A stretch of 16,169 bases of DNA from Acholeplasmatales bacterium. Its GTDB lineage: Bacteria > Bacillota_I > Bacilli_A > Izemoplasmatales > Hujiaoplasmataceae. A program made the translations under genes and the position numbers. The notes under the pieces were generated by a model. The model was not told the origin of the DNA, ran no database searches, and saw only the letters and a program-made list of their open reading frames with translations. The stretch's first letter is position 1; every line of letters starts with the position of its first letter. Positions 1 to 6,292 of the stretch are shown in pieces. Where the stretch lies: assembly GCA_003477305.1 (NCBI GenBank), contig DMTN01000023.1:1-16169 (forward strand), written 5' to 3'.

Positions 1-595
1 CTTCGATGCGGGCGGCTTCGTATTGCGTCGGGTCGATCGTCTGAAGCGCGGCCAGATAGATGAGCATCGTCGCACCGGCACCTTTCCACGTCATCGTCAA
101 GACGATCAGGGGGATCGCCGACCACGGCGGATCGTAAAACCAGCTGATGGCCTCGCCGCCGAACAGCGAGTTCAGGACGCCGTTGTCCTCGCTCTTGAAG
201 AAATAGATCCAGATCGCCGTCGCGGCGATCCCGGGGATGAAGTTCGGGACGTTCAGGAAGGTCCGGAAGAAGCCTTTGAAGTGAACCACTTCATTGAGCA
301 GGACGGCGAGTCCGATCGGCAGGATGAAGCCGATCGCAAGGCTCCAGAAGACGTACTGGACGGTGTTCCAGAGCGCACCGGTGAACTGCGGATCGCGGAA
401 GATCGCCGCATAGTTGTCAAAGCCGACGAACGCGCCGATCTGCTGGTAGTTGACGACATCGAAAAAGGACAGCCGGACGTTTTTGAGAAGCGGAACCCAA
501 ACGAAAAAGGCGAACAAAAAGAGACTCGGTAGCATGATGCTCCAGCCGCCGAGATTCTTCTTGATCGTCTTCAGGACGCGCTTCATACGCTTCAT
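1..595 (-). CDS. Sugar ABC transporter permease, MalF/UgpA type (C-terminus cut by window edge)
   Basis: The first 198 codons are visible; the gene continues past base 1. The protein is an inner-membrane permease subunit of a CUT1-type carbohydrate importer. A short basic N-terminus (about residues 1-17) is followed by hydrophobic segments near 18-38, 80-102, 118-135 and 161-181. The visible sequence ends in QYEAARIE, the start of the EAA loop that docks on the ATPase. The ATG at 595 is chosen because GGGAGG lies just upstream (about 602-607); a second in-frame ATG at 586 is less well placed. The stop of the solute-binding gene is only 14 nt upstream, so the two are one transcription unit. 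The second permease is probably further downstream, outside the window. The family call is secure; the substrate cannot be read from this fragment. Confidence 0.93.
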   Translation of the reverse strand, partial: MKRMKRVLKTIKKNLGGWSIMLPSLFLFAFFVWVPLLKNVRLSFFDVVNYQQIGAFVGFDNYAAIFRDPQFTGALWNTVQYVFWSLAIGFILPIGLAVLLNEVVHFKGFFRTFLNVPNFIPGIAATAIWIYFFKSEDNGVLNSLFGGEAISWFYDPPWSAIPLIVLTMTWKGAGATMLIYLAALQTIDPTQYEAARIE

Positions 596-609
596 TCCGG
601 CCTCCCGGA

Positions 610-2052
610 TCAGTCGTTCATCTGGCTCAGATAATGGGTTTCGAAGTTGGTGTCGGCCGCGTTCAAGAGCGCCTGGATGTTGGCGGTCTCGTCGGTCAGG
701 ACCTGCTGGATCACAGAATCGAGGATCTCGTACATCTCCTGGCAGTAATACGGTTCCTCAGGATGCTTGGTGGTCGCGAGGGTCGTGTAGAAAGCTTCGA
801 AGTTTGGCATGTGGACGTTCACATAGCGAGTCTCGATGGTCGCGATGACGGAAAGGTACGCCGCGTCCTTCCAGGCGTGGATCGAGGGGGCGATCGTCAT
901 CCCCTTCTGCTCCGCGACGGTCATTCCGCGGTACATGCTCTGGACCGCGATCTCATGGGTTTCAGGGCTTCTCCCGATATATTCGAGGAAGAGCAGGGCG
1001 CCTCTGACCTGGGCGTCGGTGGCGCGTGAGGAGAACATGAACGGCGTTCCGCCGAAGAGCGTCTGTTGGACGACGGCGCCTTCTCCGTCGGTGCCCGCGG
1101 GCATCGGCACGAAGGCGATGTTGTCTTTGTCCATGTCGTAGTTGGTGACCGGAAGGTTGATCGCATCGGAGCCCACGAAGGCCATCGCGGCGGCGTTCGT
1201 GCCGATGTAGAAGTACCAGTCGGAATAGGTGAGCGAGGGGGTCGCGGGGAGTGCTTCTTCGATCCACTTGAGGTCGTAGATCCACTGCAGGGCGCGGACT
1301 GCCGCCGGACTGTTCAAATTCGCGTGCCAGCTTCCGGTACCCTCGTCGTAGACCTGAAGGTCTTCGCCATGGTTCCAAACGAGATTGGAATACTGCCAGC
1401 CGCCGTTTTTGTTGGCGGAGAGGATGACAAGCCCGGCGACGTTTTCATCATAGCGCGACTTCATCTCGGAAGTGATCGTCGATGCGGTCGCGGCGAGACC
1501 GTCCATCGTCGTCGGATAAAGCGGATTGCCTTCCTCGTCGACGATGTCGATGATGCCGTCGAAGTTCCAGTCCTCCATCAAGCCCGCCATTTCGAAGATC
1601 TCGAGATTCAGGAAGAGGCCGAGGCCGTAGCCGTCGCGCGGGATCCCGTACACCTGATTGTCAAACGTCAAACCGGCGCGCATTTCGTCATCCATCTTGT
1701 CGAGCCAGCCGAATTCGATCAGAAATTCGGTGATATCGCGGACATACCCCTTCGACACCAGCTTCTCCGGTTCGGTGAACCAGGTCTCGAAAACGACGGG
1801 AAGATTCCCGGTGTTGGCGAGCGCGGCGAAGGTATCGGTGGAATAGACGTACGGCTGCGCCACAACGTCGTACTCGGGATGGTCGGTTTCAAAGAGCGTC
1901 TCCCAGTCCTGATACATGGCGACGTCTTCGGTCAGGTTCGATTCCGGCCAGAAGCCGATCGTGACCTGGGTGACGGCGTCGGTTCGGGCGGTGCAGCCGA
2001 CGATGCTCACGGCCGCGATTGCCAGGATGATGATGAGCAGCAATTTTTTCAT
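610..2052 (-). CDS. Extracellular solute-binding lipoprotein of a sugar ABC transporter (family 1)
   Basis: A 480-residue lipoprotein that should capture an oligosaccharide outside the membrane and pass it to the permease encoded 14 nt downstream. The signal peptide ends in the lipobox SIVGC with the lipidated residue at Cys20. The mature part starts with VTIGFWPES and has the size and the pattern of conserved Trp, Gly and Pro residues of MalE/UgpB-like proteins, including GIPRDGYGLGLFLN (about 136-149) and GGTPFMFSS (about 334-342). Residues 161-169 (DWNFDGIID) match the DxNxDGxxD loop of EF-hand or dockerin calcium sites. The start at 2052 is set by AAAAGGAG seven nt upstream. The promoter, a cre site and a palindrome lie in the leader region. 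The substrate is not known; an alpha-gluco-oligosaccharide is suggested by context only. Confidence 0.93.
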   Translation of the reverse strand: MKKLLLIIILAIAAVSIVGCTARTDAVTQVTIGFWPESNLTEDVAMYQDWETLFETDHPEYDVVAQPYVYSTDTFAALANTGNLPVVFETWFTEPEKLVSKGYVRDITEFLIEFGWLDKMDDEMRAGLTFDNQVYGIPRDGYGLGLFLNLEIFEMAGLMEDWNFDGIIDIVDEEGNPLYPTTMDGLAATASTITSEMKSRYDENVAGLVILSANKNGGWQYSNLVWNHGEDLQVYDEGTGSWHANLNSPAAVRALQWIYDLKWIEEALPATPSLTYSDWYFYIGTNAAAMAFVGSDAINLPVTNYDMDKDNIAFVPMPAGTDGEGAVVQQTLFGGTPFMFSSRATDAQVRGALLFLEYIGRSPETHEIAVQSMYRGMTVAEQKGMTIAPSIHAWKDAAYLSVIATIETRYVNVHMPNFEAFYTTLATTKHPEEPYYCQEMYEILDSVIQQVLTDETANIQALLNAADTNFETHYLSQMND

Positions 2053-2087
2053 GGCGATGCTCCTTTTGCGTGATGGGGAATGAGTTC

Positions 2088-2104
2088 AGTATGTATTACA
2101 TACT
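2088..2104. promoter_or_regulatory. 17-bp palindrome at the solute-binding gene's transcription start
   Basis: AGTATGTA-T-TACATACT is a perfect inverted repeat with 8-bp arms around one central base. It begins 3 nt downstream of the -10 box of the leftward promoter, so it covers the expected start of transcription. That position suits a repressor operator. No gene for a matching GntR- or TetR-type repressor is visible in the window. A role as an mRNA hairpin is less likely because there is no loop and no T tract. Confidence 0.5.
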
Positions 2105-2107
2105 TCT

Positions 2108-2136
2108 ATTATATCGTGTGAGCGCTTGCTTGAAAA
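2108..2136 (-). promoter_or_regulatory. Sigma-A promoter of the solute-binding/permease operon
   Basis: On the minus strand the -10 box is TATAAT (2108-2113) and the -35 is TTTTCA (2131-2136), with a 17-bp spacer. The weak -35 beside a perfect -10 is typical of an activator-dependent promoter. Transcription should begin near 2101, giving a leader of about 50 nt. Confidence 0.7.
2117..2130 (+). promoter_or_regulatory. cre-like catabolite repression site
   Basis: TGTGAGCGCTTGCT agrees with the Gram-positive cre consensus TGWAARCGYTWNCW at 13 of 14 positions (G in place of A at position 4). It lies wholly inside the spacer between -10 and -35 of the leftward promoter, where bound CcpA or another LacI-family protein would block RNA polymerase. 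No ccpA-like gene is in the window. Confidence 0.68.
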
Positions 2137-2140
2137 CGCC

Positions 2141-2172
2141 GCAAACCTGCAAAATGGTTGGCAAACCTGCAA
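2141..2172. promoter_or_regulatory. Two direct-repeat half-sites, likely AraC-type operator
   Basis: GCAAACCTGCAA occurs at 2141-2152 and again, identically, at 2161-2172, an exact period of 20 bp or about two helical turns. On the leftward coding strand it reads TTGCAGGTTTGC twice. The proximal copy lies just upstream of the leftward -35, the usual position for an AraC-family activator bound as a head-to-tail pair. It is also 16 bp upstream of the -35 of the divergent rightward promoter. The best candidate protein is the AraC-type response regulator encoded at 4941-6167. Confidence 0.6.
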
Positions 2173-2188
2173 TCTTTCCCTGGTCCGT

Positions 2189-2217
2189 TTGCGAAAACCG
2201 CGCCGGGGCGGTATAAT
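2189..2217 (+). promoter_or_regulatory. Promoter of the orphan sensor gene
   Basis: TTGCGA (2189-2194) and TATAAT (2212-2217) are separated by 17 bp. Transcription should start near 2224, almost at the ribosome binding site GGAGGTGAT (2226-2234), so the leader is only about a dozen nt long. The promoter diverges from that of the solute-binding operon. Confidence 0.62.
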
Positions 2218-2237
2218 GATGAAGCGGAGGTGATACG

Positions 2238-3200
2238 ATGTTCGACAGACTGGAAAAACGCGTCGTCGCGACGATTTTCATCGCGGTTGCCATCTTCGTG
2301 GCCGCGCTCAGCCTGATCAGTGCCGTCGTCGTCGGCGGAAGTTACCTCGATGCTTACCAAGACGACGTCTCCGAAGCGGTCAGAATCGCCGTCGACTACA
2401 GCGCGATCAAGCTCGAGACGATCAAGTCCGACGCCGTGCGGGTCGCATCCGACGACGGCATCCAAACCGGGCTCGCCGGAATGTCGTACGTGACCTCGAT
2501 CAATCCGAAACTCAACTACTTCCGCTCCCAGTACCAAGAGGAAGTCACGGGCCTCACCCTCTACGCCCAAAACGGCTTCACCTACAAGACCGACTCGCTG
2601 CCGGTCGCCACGGTGATCCCCTTCGCGACGATCGCCGCCGCCCCCGCGATCGCCGCGTTTCTTGCGGGCGAGGAGACCGAACTCGTCACGCTCTTGATGG
2701 CGGATGCGGCCGAACCGACGGTCCGCTCGTTTGCGATCCTCGTGAAGGTCCCCGGACCGGACGGATCGCTCGGCGTGCTCTTCGTCGACGTGAGTCCCGA
2801 CTATATGTTCCACGAGTATTTCAGTTTTACCGGACATGCCGGCTTCGCGCTTCTCGCCGGTTATGTCGAGGATGGCGGCCTTTTGCATCACCCGTCGGCG
2901 AATCGGATCGATTCGGACCATCGGGACCTATTCGATTCCGATCTGCCGGGTTTTTCCGACACCGGTCGTGCCTACGCCGTCTTTGAACCGCTGTACGGTT
3001 CGACCTCGACGCTCTACGTCGCGGTGACGACCACGGCGCTCTCCGGCAGTCTATGGATTTTGGTCGGGCTGCTCCTCGGAATCGACGTCCTCGTCCTGAC
3101 GATCGCCGCGACCGCTGCGAAGAAACTGTCCGCATGGATCGTCCGCCGCCTCGAGCGCCTGCGCGAAAATATGAGCGCGGCCACCAAACGCATCGAATGA
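2238..3200 (+). CDS. Membrane-anchored extracellular sensor protein without an output domain (Cache-like)
   Basis: A 320-residue protein with a transmembrane segment at about 9-32, an extracellular domain at 33-267, a second transmembrane segment at 268-291 and a short basic helix (292-316, KKLSAWIVRRLERLREN) resembling the first helix of a HAMP linker. It then stops. The layout is that of the input half of a YesM-type histidine kinase or chemoreceptor, and features such as LTLYAQNGFTYKTD (about 107-119) suit a double-Cache fold. There is no His-box, ATPase, GGDEF or methyl-accepting region. The ATG at 2238 has a very strong SD, GGAGGTGAT, three nt upstream. It converges on the histidine kinase gene, with 10 nt between the stops. 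It may be an accessory sugar sensor acting on that kinase, or the remnant of a truncated kinase. The domain call is moderate; the function is unknown. Confidence 0.8.
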   Translation: MFDRLEKRVVATIFIAVAIFVAALSLISAVVVGGSYLDAYQDDVSEAVRIAVDYSAIKLETIKSDAVRVASDDGIQTGLAGMSYVTSINPKLNYFRSQYQEEVTGLTLYAQNGFTYKTDSLPVATVIPFATIAAAPAIAAFLAGEETELVTLLMADAAEPTVRSFAILVKVPGPDGSLGVLFVDVSPDYMFHEYFSFTGHAGFALLAGYVEDGGLLHHPSANRIDSDHRDLFDSDLPGFSDTGRAYAVFEPLYGSTSTLYVAVTTTALSGSLWILVGLLLGIDVLVLTIAATAAKKLSAWIVRRLERLRENMSAATKRIE

Positions 3201-3201
3201 A

Positions 3202-3225
3202 AAGAAGACGTCAGTGCGTCTTCTT
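3202..3225. terminator. Hairpin between convergent genes, probable terminator
   Basis: AAGAAGACG (3202-3210) and CGTCTTCTT (3217-3225) form a perfect 9-bp stem with a 6-nt loop TCAGTG. One arm and part of the loop consist of the last codons and stop of the histidine kinase gene. On the minus strand the stem is followed by TTTCATT, a modest T-rich tail; on the plus strand the tail is weak. It probably ends the kinase transcript and may also act on the rightward one. Confidence 0.55.
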
Positions 3226-4944
3226 GATCCTGACCCGGACCCGCGTGCCGGCGTCGACGGCGCTGTCGACGGTGATGCCGTAGGTGCGTCCGTATTCCAG
3301 TTTGATCCGTTCGTCGACGTTCTTGAGGCCGTAGCCGCCGAGTCCGTCGTAAAGCCGTTTCTCGGAAAACAGATCCTCGGACGGCTGAAAGCCGATGCCG
3401 TCATCTTTGACGTCGAACACGACGTCATCGCCGTCCAAGACGGCGCTGATCACGATGTTCCCAAGGCGGTCGAGGCCGGTGAAGCCGTGCTTGATCGCGT
3501 TCTCGACGATCGGCTGCAGGATCAGTTTCAAGGTCTCGACGTTCGCGATCGCGGGATCGAGCTCATACCGGACTTCGAAGACGTTCGGAAAGCGGATTTT
3601 CTGGATATCCACAAAGTTGCGAACCAGATCGAACTCTTCGGCGACCGTGATGAATTTGTCGCCCTTGTGAAGGCTGATCCGGAAGAATTTGGCAAGCGCG
3701 AGCACGAGTTTTTCAATCTCGGGCTCTTTTTTTATTTTCGCCATCCAGGCGATCGCATCGAGGGTATTGTAAAGGAAGTGCGGATTGATCTGCATCTGCA
3801 GCGCGTACAGTTCCAGTTTGCGTTTGTTCTCCATCTCGAGCGTGTTGGTCCGGAGCAACTCGATGATTTGGTCGATCATCGCGTCATAGGTCTTTTCGAG
3901 TTCGACGATCTCGTCGTCGGCGACGACGGAGGCGGTCCGCGCTTTCGACCGGCCGAATTCGCGCAGGTTCTCGATGAGCCTTTGAAGCGGCTTTGTCACG
4001 CGGCCGGAGACGCGCGAGGCGACGAGTCCGAGCACGACGAGCGACAACGCACCGAGCAGGATGACGTAGCGGTTGAGCGCGTCGATTCCGGCAAAGAGCA
4101 GGTCGCGGTCCAGCGTCGTGACGACGTCGAACGACAGCGCGGGATACGTCGTCGCGACCGCATCGAGGCGGCTTGCGATCACGATCGAGCGAACGCCGAC
4201 GGCGTCGCGGATCGCGAAATCGTCAAAGTCGGGCGCCAGTTCCGCCAGCGCTTCGGCTTCGGCGGGGTCGCCGCCGGCGACCATGACATCGCCATCGCCG
4301 GTGCGGATCAAGGACCATCCGGCAGCCGCATCCGCGCCGCCGGTCATCGCCGCGAGCGCGGCCTCGATCGCGGCCGGTTTCACGTAAAAGAGCGCGACCC
4401 CGAAGCGCTCCGAGTCCGGATAGAGCGTTTCGATCGTGCGGGCGAAAACGGGATAGGCGAAGCCGCTTTCATCGGTGCGGTTGCCGGCATAGGACAGCGT
4501 TCCCGCCGCGCCGGAAAGGACATCCGCAAGGAAGGGGGCATCGGGATAGGAGACGGACCCGTCTGAGAGTCCGCCGCGGTAGAAGTCCCCGTCATAGAGA
4601 ATGACGATTTCCGCGAAGGTTTCCGGATCGATGTCGGAAGCGGCGATCGCCGCGGCGAAATAGGTTTCCTTTTCGTCCTTCGAGGCGTCCGGATCGGCGA
4701 AGACCGCGGTGAGCGCCGCGGGATCGTCGAACAGGTAGATGTAGCCGAGCGTGACGCGGTTCAGGATGTCGGCGAGGGCATCGTCGAACTGGTTTTGGCG
4801 AAGCACGATTTCCGCGTATTTCGCGGTTTCGATCTTCGTCTTCGAGACGGCGCGGATGACCGTCATCGTGACGGTGGCGGAAAGAAATAGCAACAGCGCG
4901 ACGACGAGCGCGGTCCGGGAGCGCAAGTTCAGACGGCGCATCAT
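3211..4944 (-). CDS. Sensor histidine kinase, YesM/LytS-type (His_kinase + HATPase)
   Basis: A 577-residue membrane kinase that should phosphorylate the response regulator encoded just upstream. It has a transmembrane segment at about 12-32, an extracellular sensing domain at 33-290, a second segment at 291-311, a HAMP linker at 308-362 and a cytoplasmic catalytic part. The phosphoacceptor is His389 in QMQINPHFLYNTLDAI, the signature of this kinase family. The N box is ILQPIVENAIKHG (475-487), with DDGIGF (514-519) and GGYGLKN (536-542) as the nucleotide-binding glycine boxes. All the usual catalytic residues are present. The start codon overlaps the regulator's stop as ATGA, so translation is probably coupled; an ATG immediately follows as an alternative. 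The regulator-then-kinase order is the reverse of the order common in this family. Context suggests it senses a sugar or oligosaccharide. Confidence 0.93.
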   Translation of the reverse strand: MMRRLNLRSRTALVVALLLFLSATVTMTVIRAVSKTKIETAKYAEIVLRQNQFDDALADILNRVTLGYIYLFDDPAALTAVFADPDASKDEKETYFAAAIAASDIDPETFAEIVILYDGDFYRGGLSDGSVSYPDAPFLADVLSGAAGTLSYAGNRTDESGFAYPVFARTIETLYPDSERFGVALFYVKPAAIEAALAAMTGGADAAAGWSLIRTGDGDVMVAGGDPAEAEALAELAPDFDDFAIRDAVGVRSIVIASRLDAVATTYPALSFDVVTTLDRDLLFAGIDALNRYVILLGALSLVVLGLVASRVSGRVTKPLQRLIENLREFGRSKARTASVVADDEIVELEKTYDAMIDQIIELLRTNTLEMENKRKLELYALQMQINPHFLYNTLDAIAWMAKIKKEPEIEKLVLALAKFFRISLHKGDKFITVAEEFDLVRNFVDIQKIRFPNVFEVRYELDPAIANVETLKLILQPIVENAIKHGFTGLDRLGNIVISAVLDGDDVVFDVKDDGIGFQPSEDLFSEKRLYDGLGGYGLKNVDERIKLEYGRTYGITVDSAVDAGTRVRVRIKKTH

Positions 4945-6167
4945 CGGTCCCTCGTCCCGCCCTTGTCGGCGTAGTCGGAAGGCGTCATCCCGACAATCTT
5001 CTTGAAGACGGTGCTGAAGTATTTTTCATCGGAATATCCGACCTTGGCGGCGATCTCATAGACCTTGTAGGTGTTTTGCAGGAGGAGCCGCTTCGATGTC
5101 AGAATGCGGTAGTTCGTGAGGCATTCGTTGAAGGTGACGCCGGTCTCCCGCTTGAACGTATGAAGCAGATAGCTTTCGCTCACGAGGAGTGTTTCGGTGA
5201 CGGAACGGACCGTCAGGTTCTTGTCGTAATCGCGTGCGATCAGTTCCAGCGTCCGGATCACGAGCGGCTTCCAGGGCGTCTTCGCCGCAGACGGCGTAGA
5301 AATCGTCGAAACGGCCGGAAAGAACTTGTTCTTCGCCGCCGTGCGGGCGTCCGCATAGACGCAGGCGATTTCGGCGATCGAGCCGTACGGACGGGAAACG
5401 GACAGCGAGACGATATCGGAATACCCGTGCTCGAATCGGATCAGGACATCGCGCAGGCGCGCTTCCCAAGTGCCGTCGTCGAGCGTTTCGGGAGTCAAAA
5501 TGAAAAATTCGCGTTCCGCGAGCGAAAGCGTCGATGCGGCGGCGGACCCTGCGGTCATCGAGGCGAGCGCAATCAGGGCGGCGGCGTGCGCCGCGGGGTC
5601 AAGATAGGTTTCGGCCGCGTCGATCGCGCCGTAGATGAGACGCCCCGGAACGGGGACGACGATTCCGGCGTCCGCCAGGCGGGTCGACAAGGCGGCGTCG
5701 GCCGATTCCCTGACGAGCGCTTCGAAGAGCGCCTTCCGGATCGCCGGGAGTTCGCTTTCGGCGACCGCCGCCCGCTTCGCGCGGTAGCGACGAAGATCGA
5801 GTTTCGCGATCGCGCGGCGGACGGCTGCGACGAGTTCGTCGTTGTCGATCGGTTTCAGGAGGTACTCGGTGGCGCCGTTTTCAAGGGCGCCCTTGGCGAA
5901 ATCGAAATCCTTGAATCCGCTCAGGATCACGACGGCCAGATCGATGCCTTTGGCCTGCACGGCCTTGACGAGCTCGACGCCGTCCAACAGCGGCATCTTC
6001 ACGTCGGAGATGACGAGGTCGGGTTGAAGCCGTTCGATCAGTTCGAGACCGGCGCGTCCGTTGGCGGCTTCGCCGACGATCAGGATATCATGCGCGTTCC
6101 AGTCGATCGTTTCCCGAATCCCGACCCGGACGAGGTATTCGTCGTCGACGACGATCATCGTTTTCAT
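4941..6167 (-). CDS. Response regulator, REC + AraC-type HTH (YesN-like)
   Basis: A 408-residue cytoplasmic transcription regulator. The receiver domain (about 1-115) has the acidic pair Asp8/Asp9 in MIVVDDE, the phosphoacceptor Asp55 in ISDVKMP, Ser83 and Lys105 in LLKPID. A poorly conserved middle region (about 130-295) is followed by an AraC/XylS DNA-binding domain (about 300-400), whose second helix-turn-helix reads KVYEIAAKVGYSDEKYFSTVFKK. An in-frame GTG at 6176 would add three residues, but that codon lies inside the SD-like AAAGGCGGTG, so the ATG at 6167, six nt downstream of the SD, is preferred. The gene has its own promoter and overlaps the kinase gene by 4 nt. Probable targets are the repeat-bearing promoters at 2108-2172 and 12397-12454. 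REC-AraC regulators paired with this kinase type commonly control carbohydrate transport. Confidence 0.94.
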   Translation of the reverse strand: MKTMIVVDDEYLVRVGIRETIDWNAHDILIVGEAANGRAGLELIERLQPDLVISDVKMPLLDGVELVKAVQAKGIDLAVVILSGFKDFDFAKGALENGATEYLLKPIDNDELVAAVRRAIAKLDLRRYRAKRAAVAESELPAIRKALFEALVRESADAALSTRLADAGIVVPVPGRLIYGAIDAAETYLDPAAHAAALIALASMTAGSAAASTLSLAEREFFILTPETLDDGTWEARLRDVLIRFEHGYSDIVSLSVSRPYGSIAEIACVYADARTAAKNKFFPAVSTISTPSAAKTPWKPLVIRTLELIARDYDKNLTVRSVTETLLVSESYLLHTFKRETGVTFNECLTNYRILTSKRLLLQNTYKVYEIAAKVGYSDEKYFSTVFKKIVGMTPSDYADKGGTRDR

Positions 6168-6173
6168 GGAGTC

Positions 6174-6183
6174 CACCGCCTTT
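6174..6183 (-). promoter_or_regulatory. Ribosome binding site deciding the response regulator start
   Basis: AAAGGCGGTG on the minus strand differs from the ideal AAAGGAGGTG by one base. It lies 6 nt before the ATG at 6167 and contains the alternative GTG at 6176, which argues against the GTG start. Confidence 0.7.
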
Positions 6184-6190
6184 CGTGAAG

Positions 6191-6219
6191 ATTATAGCGC
6201 ACCCGGCCCCGATTTACAA
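6191..6219 (-). promoter_or_regulatory. Promoter of the two-component operon
   Basis: TTGTAA (6214-6219) and TATAAT (6191-6196) are spaced by 17 bp on the minus strand. The start of transcription is expected near 6184, directly before the SD, so the leader is very short. The -35 lies just past the terminator of the upstream operon, so the two-component genes appear to be expressed on their own. No cre or GCAGGTTTG-type half-site is seen here. Confidence 0.7.
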
Positions 6220-6227
6220 CGGAAGCC

Positions 6228-6260
6228 AAAAACTCCCCCTCGCCAAAAGGGAGGGGGAGT
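6228..6260 (-). terminator. Rho-independent terminator of the surface lipoprotein operon
   Basis: ACTCCCCCTC (6232-6241) pairs with GAGGGGGAGT (6251-6260) in a 10-bp GC-rich stem with a 9-nt loop. On the minus strand it is followed by TTTTT (6228-6232, the last base shared with the stem). It begins about 30 nt past the stop of the large lipoprotein gene. Confidence 0.88.
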
Positions 6261-6292
6261 CCGGATTCAGGGTGTTGTGAGGGTTTTTCGGC

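Noticed and set aside
3214..4566. A 450-codon plus-strand open frame opposite the histidine kinase gene
   Set aside because: It covers a kinase gene with all catalytic motifs intact, has antisense-type composition and begins inside the convergent hairpin with no RBS.
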